Made by a program: the position numbers and the translations under genes | The notes under the pieces: model-generated | The model's input: the letters and a program-made list of their open reading frames with translations, nothing else | Database searches by the model: none | What the model was told of the DNA's origin: nothing | Shown here: one piece after another, positions 8,701 to 17,017 of the stretch | Position numbering within the stretch: the first letter of the stretch is position 1 | Layout: every line of letters begins with the position of its first letter | Assembly: GCF_034355335.1 (NCBI RefSeq) | Contig: NZ_CP136422.1 | Location: 573,001-637,000 of the forward strand | DNA from: Blautia coccoides | Lineage (GTDB): Bacteria; Bacillota; Clostridia; Lachnospirales; Lachnospiraceae | DNA: 64,000 bases | Direction: 5' to 3'

Positions 8701-10220
8701 AGACGGAAGAGCTGGAAGTTTCCAGGGAGGAATATGAACAGCTTGCATACCGCCCGGAACGGGAAAGGGAGCTGAAAAAGGATATCAGGGAACTGGAAGC
8801 AAAAAAGGAGGAGAGTGACAAAAATTATCGTGAAACCGGAATCCGGGCTGCAAAAATAGAGACAGACAGGAATCATGCAAAAAGCAGACTAAAGGAACTT
8901 GGACTGGAGCAGCCGCTTGACGATGCAGAGATATGCCAGGATTATGAGCGGAGGAGAAAAAATCTCAGGTTTGAATCAGATAAACTCAGAGAGAGGGCAG
9001 AGGAATTAAAGCGTCTGAGGGAAGACTGTGAAAGCCTGCAGAAAAGGATCCGTGATGTGGTTCCGGCAGCAGCGGGAACGGATGTACATCTGAAGCTGGA
9101 AGAGGATATGGAGAAGCAGTTCCTGGACATGAAGGAGGAATACAGGCAGGCGCGGAGATCAGCAGAGCAGAAAAAGAGGAATTGCAGCAAGAGGTATTTG
9201 GATATAAGGGACCGGTACAGAGGTAAAAATCAATGTGTGGAGGATATTCTGGAATCGCTGTCTTCCATGCCGCTGGAGGATGTGGATCTTTCCTATGATA
9301 CCATTTATTTTTATCTGGAAGAGTTCATGCTCAAGCGTGAAAACCTGGAAAAGCTTCTGGATTATTACAGTACACAGCTGGAGACGATCAGCCGCACCAG
9401 GAACCAGATCGTAGATCAGTGCGTCAGCTACGGAACCGGAATTTATGAGGAGATCAAAGCCATTGTGTCAAAATCCAGGATCCGTCTCAGCCAGAAAAGC
9501 AGGCCGGTCCAGATGCTGAAAATCGACGTGCCCAGGGAACTGGACAACAAAGTACGGGAACGGATGGATGAATATATAAACAGATGTCTGGAGATCATGG
9601 TCTCTTTGAATAAAAAAGAAGATGCATCCGGAAATGAGAAGAAGATACGGGAGAAGCTCTCTGCTCTCACATCCGGCAGAGAGCTGTTGAACCAGGTGAC
9701 GGGAACGAATAAAATACCTGTTTTTGTCTATAAGATCGACTTGAATGAAAAGAACAGCGGCCTGAAACGCTGGGAGGATGCCATGGATCAGAATTCGGGA
9801 GGTGAAAAGTTTGTGGTATTTTTCACTCTGGTATCAACTCTCATATCTTATGTCAGGGAAGTTACCAGAAGAAATGCCGGAGGAGATGCCATGCTGGAGT
9901 CCAAGGTGCTGATAATGGATAATCCTTTTGCAAAGACATCTTCTGAACACCTCTTAAAAGCAGTGATGGATATTGCAAAAACCTTCAAAATACAGCTGAT
10001 CTGCCTGTCAGATCTGAGCCAGAGTTCTATTACCAACCGATTCAGTCTGTTCTACCAGCTCAGCATTAGGAAACGCATGTACAGCCAGAAAGAAGTTGTG
10101 AAGACAGGGCCTGTACAGATAAACCAGCCGGGGATTTCTGAAAATGAGAGACTGGAACATATGGAATTGTATGAGACGGGGAAACAGGGAGAGCTGTGGG
10201 AGCTGATGGGAGAGCTGTGA
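5790..10220 (+). CDS. jetC: Wadjet protein JetC, SMC/MukB-like ATPase
   Basis: A 1,476-residue SMC-type ATPase, the motor of the Wadjet complex. The N-terminal head carries a P-loop at SNGGGKT (residues 39-45). Long coiled coils rich in Glu, Lys, Gln and Arg run from about 270 to 1,250, interrupted near 600-720 by a globular stretch that should be the hinge. The C-terminal head has an ABC-like signature NSGGEK near residue 1,335 and a Walker B strand KVLIMDNPF near 1,372. In that strand the residue after the Asp is Asn rather than the usual catalytic Glu; this may be normal for the subgroup or may change ATP hydrolysis. AAGGAG lies just upstream of the ATG. A terminator-like hairpin follows the gene, closing the operon. 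Confidence 0.85.
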   Translation: MPKINRIRIINFSYNNDTREIPDETFRFYDGENALLNLSNGGGKTVLIQLFMQPILPDLKLQKRKMTDYFRRNSAPAYVLIEWLLDNPSVKDYLMMGIAIAPGNSANMEESNKIHYFTFASHYQRACEFDLQAVPFVRMDGERQVLLPFERARESVKKVVGSHREMFYFGREDVGEYRKLLGQFGISQEEWKNIIARMNNDEGGITQFFDKCGTSDSVLNEWIIKNIEKSQLAGQTEDTGIQELLAGLVSDTIKNQEYIRAQKIIQEYLEEQKALETDMDELCRALDTRTQIQNKLNGMYQALGIRARNAGADREEVNFRQEELFAELRHIDQEEASETYRQSQEDFLEASEQVRILQAEGESLREQLARCRREKNCQEGAGIMEEIRRLRGKISALKQEMEREQGDKSLEKRLKDLAYSLKLQSKQRQRALETEAKDLQKEIDELSALCGELREKEDADKAKWGNLKVKAGALRSRVQQFEKEQERVFERLGFALTRNVLEQLDTQETEKYKKLLEKNVKESGKKFCQCTEQEAGIREQRIELAQKVTEQSRSLYDLEQELAEVRREQSVFLDGKAQCEAYLDKYGVEKSLLYEPEALRRIFEEKMDLQKAWTYQARSEHRQIGDMISGIRNHCVYLPETLLAAVQEQDISFQTGEAYLQNLPEENRKQQLLRNPMLPFGLILEKKDLGKLDHISFGECYLRQIIPVFTYEQLGNELVQEKQRVILGEQAEFIAVYEEQIFSDVQREEYLQRLEMQREDLEKLMKNRGEEEQQLYQAKIRLESFHYKKGTKEEFEKQILQGKQKLAKMTTEKERLDIKATSLEEEQERLAEMLPKFREMLADAKEKAECYEKFLEADVQYQIDFKAYTVTMEELQKLDKSAVECKRQLEACREKENQLREQCIRMENLCRRAKETVAVYAEAEEAEVLDEAFEKMEQEYRTLTEEREKNQAALQREMEEARRELGRQEEKTEELEVSREEYEQLAYRPERERELKKDIRELEAKKEESDKNYRETGIRAAKIETDRNHAKSRLKELGLEQPLDDAEICQDYERRRKNLRFESDKLRERAEELKRLREDCESLQKRIRDVVPAAAGTDVHLKLEEDMEKQFLDMKEEYRQARRSAEQKKRNCSKRYLDIRDRYRGKNQCVEDILESLSSMPLEDVDLSYDTIYFYLEEFMLKRENLEKLLDYYSTQLETISRTRNQIVDQCVSYGTGIYEEIKAIVSKSRIRLSQKSRPVQMLKIDVPRELDNKVRERMDEYINRCLEIMVSLNKKEDASGNEKKIREKLSALTSGRELLNQVTGTNKIPVFVYKIDLNEKNSGLKRWEDAMDQNSGGEKFVVFFTLVSTLISYVREVTRRNAGGDAMLESKVLIMDNPFAKTSSEHLLKAVMDIAKTFKIQLICLSDLSQSSITNRFSLFYQLSIRKRMYSQKEVVKTGPVQINQPGISENERLEHMELYETGKQGELWELMGEL

Positions 10221-10278
10221 CGGCGTTGCTGAACCAGGCATGTTATTAATTATGTGATGTTAAGAAGTTAAAATGAAA

Positions 10279-10331
10279 AAGTCCTGCTGTGGAAGGCTGC
10301 TTAAAAGTTTCCGCAGCAGGGCTTTTGTTTT
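10279..10331 (+). terminator. Rho-independent terminator of the Wadjet operon
   Basis: GTCCTGCTGTGGAA at 10281-10294 pairs, with G-U pairs, with TTCCGCAGCAGGGC ending at 10322, and the stem is followed by TTTTGTTTT. It lies about 60 nt after the jetC stop. Confidence 0.8.
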
Positions 10332-10481
10332 GGCAGAAATAGAGCGATTGCCGGAATAATGTAAAATATAGATATAAAGATGGGTATAAAACAAAAAATT
10401 GTGCGGTTTGTATGGATAGTATATAATCATGTTTTTTACAATTTGGGATGAAAAAAGCCTCGTCAAACGTCCATAAAATGA

Positions 10482-10740
10482 GCAGGCAGTCTGTATAGCG
10501 GGAGTATTTGTCTGGCTGCTTATTGTTTTTTATCCACCGTTTTCTCACGGAACCCTTATCCGCAAATAAATATGAACAAGTGCCTTTTGGGTACTATTGG
10601 CAGAGAAAATATTTTTGAATGTGCTTTTGATGATGCTGATGGGAGGGCTGTTGTACACGGCGTTTGGCAGACGTATTGGTATTCTGAGGATAACAGCGGC
10701 AGGGCAGGTAGTGTCATTTTGTATTGAATTTCTCCAGTAG
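10482..10740 (+). pseudogene. Decayed VanZ-like membrane protein gene
   Basis: Two adjoining frames read as pieces of one VanZ-like protein. From 10482 one frame gives a hydrophobic stretch ending STVFSRNPY. Near 10,605, at an A/T-rich run, the similarity passes to another frame reading IFLNVLLMMLMGGLLYTAFG and then FCIEFLQ, with a stop at 10,738-10,740. The 'NxLLF...G' helix and the 'S..IE.LQ' motif are characteristic of VanZ. There is no start codon in a sensible place and the C-terminal half is missing, so this is a remnant. VanZ-family proteins are small membrane proteins linked to teicoplanin resistance or unknown functions. Confidence 0.5.
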
Positions 10741-10774
10741 TATATTCTTATCATCTGGCTCATGCTTTCTTTTT

Positions 10775-10816
10775 GCATGTTTTTGTTGCTATGAAGCCGA
10801 AAGGCTGAATAGTAAC
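10775..10816 (+). repeat. Dispersed intergenic repeat, copy 1
   Basis: This 42-nt segment matches 43,739-43,780 at 39 of 42 positions. Both contain GCTATGAAGC, GAAAGGCTGAATAGTAAC and, some 25-35 nt further on, a shared TAAAAC...GGCTTG stretch, so the homologous unit is nearer 100 nt. It lies between the VanZ remnant and cas3. Confidence 0.7.
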
Positions 10817-10886
10817 ATATTTTGTTATATACTAAAACGTGAGGCTTGTAAATAAAAGATTTATATGATATTATATGGTTAATATG

Positions 10887-10892
10887 TATAAT
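10887..10892 (+). promoter_or_regulatory. Candidate -10 box for cas3
   Basis: A perfect TATAAT 65 nt before cas3 in a very A/T-rich stretch. No good -35 hexamer sits 16-18 nt upstream, so only the -10 element is supported. Confidence 0.3.
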
Positions 10893-10957
10893 AAACAAGG
10901 ATTAAGATTGAGAAAAGTATAAAAAGTATACAAAAATATGCGAAGGATAAGTTCTTG

Positions 10958-13426
10958 ATGGATAAAATAAACACAAACTTTGAAAAAAATAAGTATATAG
11001 CTCATGTCATACCCGAAACAGGTGATATACAGTTTTTGGAACAGCATTTATTAAGTGTAGAAAAACTTTCCAGTGTCAACTGTCCTTTACAGTTAATGAA
11101 AAATCTGGTGGTCATTACAGCAATACTGCATGATTCCGGTAAATTTTGTTTAGAATTCCAGGATTATATGCAGGCGGTGATAGAATCTAATGGAGAAACT
11201 GTAAGGAGAAAAATCGATCATTCTACTGCAGGTGGAAGAATAGCCCTGGGCTTATTGCCGGGAACCTTGTTGGCAAAAATGATTAGTATAGCTGTGTACT
11301 GCCATCATGGGTTACAGGATTGTATCGATTTGGAATCGGCAGTATCTTTGGAGGAAGAACGACAGAAAAAGGAAATAGATATGCAGACGATCTGCAGCAG
11401 ATACTTTAAACTTTATCCTGTAGAAAATTTGAAGAAGTACTGCTTGCGGGCGCAGGACGATGTGCAGATATTGAAAGACAAAATAAAAACTATAGCTAAA
11501 AGTGGTGGCAGGGAGCGTATTTATGGTACAGAAAATTTTTTCTTGGGAATGTACGAACGAATCTTGCTTTCCCTGTTATTAGACAGTGACTGGTCGGATA
11601 CTGCCGCGTTTAATCAGCATGTCGATGTTACTTTCAGGAAAACAGCAGATGATACACAGAGGATTTGGAGTCAATGTATCAGGTATTTTGAAAGCTATCT
11701 TACTCAGATGAGAAAGAATAAAAAAGACAGCCCTGTTGATAAATACCGACAGGAGATTTCCGAATACTGCAGGAAAACGGCAATCACTTCATGTCGGCTT
11801 TATCGTCTTACAGTCCCAACCGGTGCAGGTAAAACACTGAGTAGCCTCAGATTTGCGCTTTATCATGCTGAAAAGTTTAAAAAGAAGCACATAATTTATG
11901 TGGCACCATACAATTCTGTGTTAGAGCAGAATGCATCTGAAATACGAGAAGCAATCGGAAAACCGGACATTGTTCTGGAACATCACTGTAATGTGGTACA
12001 GGAAAATGATGAAGATGAGGAACGTTACAGACAGTTATCAGAAAGCTGGGATTGCCCGGTTATCGTTACAACTGCGGTACAGCTTTTGAACTCGTTATAT
12101 TCTTCCAGTAAAATGAGTCTCCGAAGAATGCACGTCCTATGTAATAGCGTGATCATATTTGATGAGGTGCAGGCTTTTCCGGTTAAATGTACAGAACTTT
12201 TTAATCTTGCAGTTAATTTTCTTACTTCATTTTGCAGCACGACAGTTGTTTTGTGCTCCGCAACACAGCCTTCTTTAGCAAAAATACCTCAAAATAGAGT
12301 TCTTGAATCAAAAGAAATGATAGAAAATCCTCCAATATATGTACAGGCATTTAAGAGGACAAATATTATTGATAAGACGCAACTGAAAAGTGGTGGACTT
12401 GAAGTTGAAGATTTATTGGACTTTGTTGAGGAACTAATACCGAAACAAAATAAGATTTTAATAATAGTTAACACAAAGCCATGTGCAAAAGAAGTGTTTA
12501 ATGGTTTAAAAGAACGATATGGGGGACAGCAGCATCATTATTTATTTCATTTAAGTGCGAATATGTGCCCGGTTAATAGGAAATCTGTTTTAAGAAATAT
12601 TAAGAAGAAATTAGATGAAAAGAAAAGTGAAGAAGATACAGTTATCTGTGTCAGCACACAGTTAGTGGAAGCCGGCGTTGACTTCTCCTTTAAATGTGTA
12701 ATACGTTCAATGGCAGGTCTGGATAATATTATCCAGGCAGCGGGCAGATGCAACAGACATAGGGAGAGGGATAGCGGAGATGTATATATAGTAAAAATGT
12801 CACAAAAGGCAGAAAACCTTTCCAGAAACAGAGATATCAGAGATGCTCAGACGGCAATGGAGGAGGTCCTGTATCAATTCAACAGCCATGCGGAAATCTT
12901 TTCTGATGATCTAAGTTCACTGGAAGCAGTCACTTACTATTATAACAGATACTATTTGAAAAAAGTTGGTGTGGAGACAAATTTTCCAGCTTGTGTGAAT
13001 GGGATACAAACCACATTGGTAGAATTATTGTCAAATAATCTGATAGGATATAATCGCTATGAAGCGGCTCACAAAAATGAACCTGTTAAAAGAAGTAGAA
13101 TGTTAAACCAGGCATTTAAGACTGCAGGAGACATATTTGAGGTAATTGATGAAGATGGGAAAGTAAAAGTGGTTGCGGCCTATGATGGCATAGCAAAAAA
13201 AATACTGAATGAATTGGAAAATCCTTATATTGATGCGGTCAGTCGCAGAAGAAATCTAAGAGCGATTCAGGGATATACAGTTGGAATTTCAATGGCTATG
13301 AAAGATAGGTTAGGGAGAGCGGTTAGTAATATTTGCGAGGGTAGGATCCTTGTGTTGAGTGATGATTATTATGATGAAGAGACAGGGGTTTTAGAGAATC
13401 CCAAGTTAAAGAATATGTTCATGTAA
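10958..13426 (+). CDS. cas3: CRISPR-associated helicase/nuclease Cas3, type I-C
   Basis: An 822-residue Cas3 that unwinds and degrades target DNA recruited by Cascade. The N-terminal HD nuclease domain has His58-Asp59 in ILHDSGK and a downstream CHHG motif. The superfamily 2 helicase follows: Walker A PTGAGKT with Lys292-Thr293, the DEVQ box at Asp402, CSATQ, STQLVEAGVDF and QAAGRCNRH (motif VI). All visible key residues are present and the length is normal for type I-C. ATG 10958 is chosen; an in-frame TTG at 10955 is equally well spaced from AAGGA. It is the first gene of the cas operon; cas5 follows after 18 nt. Confidence 0.95.
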   Translation: MDKINTNFEKNKYIAHVIPETGDIQFLEQHLLSVEKLSSVNCPLQLMKNLVVITAILHDSGKFCLEFQDYMQAVIESNGETVRRKIDHSTAGGRIALGLLPGTLLAKMISIAVYCHHGLQDCIDLESAVSLEEERQKKEIDMQTICSRYFKLYPVENLKKYCLRAQDDVQILKDKIKTIAKSGGRERIYGTENFFLGMYERILLSLLLDSDWSDTAAFNQHVDVTFRKTADDTQRIWSQCIRYFESYLTQMRKNKKDSPVDKYRQEISEYCRKTAITSCRLYRLTVPTGAGKTLSSLRFALYHAEKFKKKHIIYVAPYNSVLEQNASEIREAIGKPDIVLEHHCNVVQENDEDEERYRQLSESWDCPVIVTTAVQLLNSLYSSSKMSLRRMHVLCNSVIIFDEVQAFPVKCTELFNLAVNFLTSFCSTTVVLCSATQPSLAKIPQNRVLESKEMIENPPIYVQAFKRTNIIDKTQLKSGGLEVEDLLDFVEELIPKQNKILIIVNTKPCAKEVFNGLKERYGGQQHHYLFHLSANMCPVNRKSVLRNIKKKLDEKKSEEDTVICVSTQLVEAGVDFSFKCVIRSMAGLDNIIQAAGRCNRHRERDSGDVYIVKMSQKAENLSRNRDIRDAQTAMEEVLYQFNSHAEIFSDDLSSLEAVTYYYNRYYLKKVGVETNFPACVNGIQTTLVELLSNNLIGYNRYEAAHKNEPVKRSRMLNQAFKTAGDIFEVIDEDGKVKVVAAYDGIAKKILNELENPYIDAVSRRRNLRAIQGYTVGISMAMKDRLGRAVSNICEGRILVLSDDYYDEETGVLENPKLKNMFM

Positions 13427-13444
13427 GGATCAGGAGGTGAGATC

Positions 13445-14188
13445 ATGGAGAAATTCAGGAATACTGTGGAATTTCAGGTGAGCGGTGACTATGCGTTATT
13501 TGCTAATCCTGTTATGCGTGTTGGTGGAGAAAAGTGCAGCTATCACATACCTACATACGAGGCATTAAAGGGGATTCTTCAAAGTATTTATTGGAAACCC
13601 ACTTTGGTTTGGATCATAGATGCAGTGCGGGTTATGAATGGGATACAAACAGAAACGAAGGGGGTAAGGCCAATCGTATATAATGGAGGAAATGACCTGG
13701 CATATTATACATATTTAAAAAATGTGTCTTATCAGGTGAGAGCTCATTTTGAATGGAATGAAAACAGAAAAGAGCTGATTCATGACAGAAATGAAAACAA
13801 ACATCATAATATTGCAAAGCGTATGGTTATGCGTGGAGGGAGAAGAGACATATTTTTAGGAACACGTGAATGTCAGGGACTTGTCCAGGAATGTGTATTT
13901 GGAGATGGAGAAAGTTATTATGATGATATGACGGGTGAAGTGGCATATGGGTTCATGTATCATGGGATAACCTACGCAGATGAGGCGGTACTGGAAGAAG
14001 ATAAAGGGAAAATGACGGTACGTTTTTGGAATCCTGTAATGAAGAAGGGGGGAATAATTGAATTCCAGCGCCCAGAAAAATGTACGATAAAACGATATAT
14101 TAGGCAAATGGGTATAAAATCATTTGGTGAAGGCGAGTTCACAGGATTAAAGGAATTTGAAGAGGAGGAAAGTGCTTGGATTGGGTAA
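13445..14188 (+). CDS. cas5c: Cas5c, type I-C crRNA endonuclease
   Basis: A 247-residue Cas5 of type I-C (Cas5d/Cas5c). In subtype I-C this protein replaces Cas6: it cuts pre-crRNA at the repeat hairpin and stays bound to the 5' handle. The N-terminus FQVSGDYALFANPVMRVGG and the EALKGIL segment are typical of the family; a glycine-rich GGRRDIFLGTRECQG stretch lies near 130. RBS AGGAGGTGA lies just upstream of the ATG. The end overlaps the start of cas8c by 13 nt, which indicates coupled translation. Confidence 0.92.
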   Translation: MEKFRNTVEFQVSGDYALFANPVMRVGGEKCSYHIPTYEALKGILQSIYWKPTLVWIIDAVRVMNGIQTETKGVRPIVYNGGNDLAYYTYLKNVSYQVRAHFEWNENRKELIHDRNENKHHNIAKRMVMRGGRRDIFLGTRECQGLVQECVFGDGESYYDDMTGEVAYGFMYHGITYADEAVLEEDKGKMTVRFWNPVMKKGGIIEFQRPEKCTIKRYIRQMGIKSFGEGEFTGLKEFEEEESAWIG

Positions 14189-16158
14189 GTGAGTTATGTG
14201 ATTTATATGAGAAAAATAAATATTTAGCGGGCGAAATGCGGTATAAAGAACAGATTAGAAAAAATGGATTAGAAAAGATTCCACTGGTTCTGCTTCCTCC
14301 TTTTCATACTACGGTAACGGCACAGATTACGGTGACAATTAGCGAAAGTGGTGAGTTTCAAGATGCAAAACTTGTTGAAAACGAGGACAAACTTACGATT
14401 ATACCAGTCACAGAGAATTCAGCCAGCCGGACTTCAACAGTAGTACCTCATCCTTTATGTGATAATATTAAATATTTGTCAGGTGATTATAAAGACTATT
14501 GCATAGAGGGTACTAAGAACGCTGAAGAGTGCTATCAGTTATATATAGAAGCCTTAAGAAGGTGGCATATCTCATTGTATTCCCATAAGAAGGTAGATGC
14601 ATTATATCTGTATTTGAGTAAAAAATGTCTGATCTGGGATTTGGTGAATGAGGGTGTGCTAAAGCTGGGAGAAAACGGGAAACTATCTGAATCAGTTAAA
14701 ATACAGGGGATTGAGCAGGATAAGTCATTTGTACGATTTCGTATATTAGAGGAATATCAAGGGGATGAGGATATCTTGTCTGATATAACAGGTCAATATT
14801 ATTCAGAATGCTGGTTGGATCGTACTTTGCAGGAGCGATTCATTCAGTATTATCGATCTTTAATGACAGAAAAAGATATCTGTTATTTGTCGGGTAATAT
14901 TGAACAGCCAACCTATTTACATTCCAAAAAAATTAGAAATGAGGGCGATAATTCTAAATTGATTTCTTCCAATGATAAGGATTATTATACTTTTCGAGGA
15001 AGATTTCATAATAAGGAGCAGGCGTTTGCTATTGGCAATGAAACATCCCAGAAGGTACATAATGCCCTAAAATGGATTATCAGAAGACAGGGGAAAAACA
15101 TAGATACATTTTGTATCGTATCGTGGGAATCTGATTTGTGTCCAATGCCGGAGTGGGATTTGGATACAGACTCAATTTGCAGTCAGTATGAAGAGGATTG
15201 GGGCGAGGAGGAGGAAGAGGTTCAGGTATGGGATGGCAATCAAGCAGGAGCTTTCCAATTTAGTGCTGCACTGCTTGGATATCGACGAAAACTGGAGAAT
15301 ATGTCACGTATGGTACTAATGGCATTTGATGCGGCAACTACGGGCCGACTTGCGCTGGTAGAGTACAAGAATCTGGAGACATCACGATATCTGGATAATA
15401 TAAAATATTGGCATAAAGAGTGTGAATGGCTGCATTTAAAGTTTAAGGAGGGTGGTTCTTATTACTATAAAGGGATGGTTGGTGTGAAAGAAATTGCCGA
15501 TATAATTTATGGTACAGAGCAGAATGGAATACTTTCTCTGGGAAATAAAAGTAAGTTATATGGTCAGATTTACAGGCGTTTGATTCCTTGTATATGGGAC
15601 CAGATGGATGTGCCGTTTGATATGGTAAATCTTGCAGTATCCAGAGCGTCATCACCTGTATCCTATGAAAAGAGGTATAACTGGGAGCGGACATTATCAC
15701 TGGCATGCTCCCTTGTAAAAAAGATGAAAAAGCAGCAAAACCCAAAGGAGGTATGGACATTGGCATTGAATAGAAAAAGCCGGGACAGGAATTATTTATA
15801 TGGAAGGCTGTTGGCAGTTGCGGACCGGGTGGAATATAGGACATTTGATAAAAAGGACAGAGATGCGAACAGGGAAACCAATGCCAGAAGGTATATGAGC
15901 ATGTTTTCACAGCGGCCATATGAGACATGGAAGATAATAGAGGAGAGTTTAGCACCATATTTTTCGAAGTTAAAGTATCAGGAGAAAATTTATTATTGCA
16001 AACAGTTAGAAGAAATTTGTGAGTTGTTTGATGAGGAAACTTTTAAGGATAACAGCAAATTAGATGGGCTTTATTTGTTGGGATTTCATAGTGAGTCCTA
16101 TGAGCTGAGAAATAAGGAAGCGGATAAAGCGCAAGATATAACAAGTGAGGAGGAATAA
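14176..16158 (+). CDS. cas8c: Cas8c (Csd1), large subunit of type I-C Cascade
   Basis: A 660-residue Cas8c/Csd1, the large subunit that recognises the PAM and helps recruit Cas3. It begins with TTG at 14176 behind GAGGAGGA, inside the end of cas5c. Family features are the early DLYEKNKYLAG segment, a central INTERACTION-type stretch with AFAIGNETSQKVHNALKWII, and the acidic segment near 345-355. The length is slightly above the usual 570-620 residues because of this acidic insert. The C-terminal helical bundle may act as the small subunit; in I-C an internal start often yields Cas11, which cannot be confirmed here. Confidence 0.92.
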   Translation: MDWVSELCDLYEKNKYLAGEMRYKEQIRKNGLEKIPLVLLPPFHTTVTAQITVTISESGEFQDAKLVENEDKLTIIPVTENSASRTSTVVPHPLCDNIKYLSGDYKDYCIEGTKNAEECYQLYIEALRRWHISLYSHKKVDALYLYLSKKCLIWDLVNEGVLKLGENGKLSESVKIQGIEQDKSFVRFRILEEYQGDEDILSDITGQYYSECWLDRTLQERFIQYYRSLMTEKDICYLSGNIEQPTYLHSKKIRNEGDNSKLISSNDKDYYTFRGRFHNKEQAFAIGNETSQKVHNALKWIIRRQGKNIDTFCIVSWESDLCPMPEWDLDTDSICSQYEEDWGEEEEEVQVWDGNQAGAFQFSAALLGYRRKLENMSRMVLMAFDAATTGRLALVEYKNLETSRYLDNIKYWHKECEWLHLKFKEGGSYYYKGMVGVKEIADIIYGTEQNGILSLGNKSKLYGQIYRRLIPCIWDQMDVPFDMVNLAVSRASSPVSYEKRYNWERTLSLACSLVKKMKKQQNPKEVWTLALNRKSRDRNYLYGRLLAVADRVEYRTFDKKDRDANRETNARRYMSMFSQRPYETWKIIEESLAPYFSKLKYQEKIYYCKQLEEICELFDEETFKDNSKLDGLYLLGFHSESYELRNKEADKAQDITSEEE

Positions 16159-16162
16159 AAAT

Positions 16163-17017
16163 ATGAGCGATTTAATGGGAAAAATTGATTTTACATTATT
16201 TATTTCAGCATTAAATGCAAATCCTAATGGTGATCCGTTAAATGGAAACAGGCCGCGTGTAAATTTAGATGGATATGGGGAGATTTCTGACGTGTGTTTA
16301 AAGAGAAAAATCCGAAATCGTCTACAGGATTTGGGAGGACGGATTTTTGTACAGTCAGATGACCGTTCCGATGATTCCTACACTAGTTTGAGGGATAGAG
16401 CAGAAGGGTGTAAAGAGCTTAAGATTGAAATGGATAAAAAGAAAAAGGCAAACCGTGATATATTTGCGAAAATTGCATGCAGGGAATGGATAGATGTGCG
16501 GAGTTTTGGCCAGGTGTTCGCTTTTAAGGGGGATGATGTATCAGTAGGGGTCAGAGGCCCCGTATCTATACATCAGGCTGTTAGTCTTTCTCCCGTGGAT
16601 GTAATTAGTATGCAGATAACAAAAAGTGTAAATAGTGAATCTGGAAAAGACAGCAAAGCATCAGATACAATGGGAACAAAACATAGAGTAGGGTTTGGGG
16701 TATATAAAGTGCAGGGAAGCGTCAATGTACAGCTTGCCGAAAAAACAGGATTTACACATGAAGATGCACAGTTATTAAAAGAAGCATTAAAGACGTTGTT
16801 TGAAAATGATGCATCGTCTGCCAGACCGGAAGGCAGTATGGAGGTCTGTAAACTTTATTGGTGGCAGCATAAAGATAAGACACCGGCTGTTTCTTCTGGA
16901 AAAATACAGAGGGCATTCAGGATTGAAAAAGTGGAACACCCGAAGTCATTTGAAGATTATAAAATCCATTGGGAACCCTTGGGATGTGTTGAACCGGAGG
17001 TGTATGATTTTGTATGA
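16163..17017 (+). CDS. cas7c: Cas7c (Csd2), crRNA-binding backbone of Cascade
   Basis: A 284-residue Cas7 of type I-C, the subunit that polymerises along the crRNA. The N-terminus has the family motif SALNANPNGDPLNGNRPR and an ISDVCLKRKIRNRL segment, and the central region carries RGPVSIHQAVSLSPV and GTKHRVGFGVY. The reading frame opens at 16145, but ATG 16163 directly follows GAGGAGG with good spacing and begins the conserved sequence. The 3' end overlaps cas4 by 14 nt. Confidence 0.93.
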   Translation: MSDLMGKIDFTLFISALNANPNGDPLNGNRPRVNLDGYGEISDVCLKRKIRNRLQDLGGRIFVQSDDRSDDSYTSLRDRAEGCKELKIEMDKKKKANRDIFAKIACREWIDVRSFGQVFAFKGDDVSVGVRGPVSIHQAVSLSPVDVISMQITKSVNSESGKDSKASDTMGTKHRVGFGVYKVQGSVNVQLAEKTGFTHEDAQLLKEALKTLFENDASSARPEGSMEVCKLYWWQHKDKTPAVSSGKIQRAFRIEKVEHPKSFEDYKIHWEPLGCVEPEVYDFV

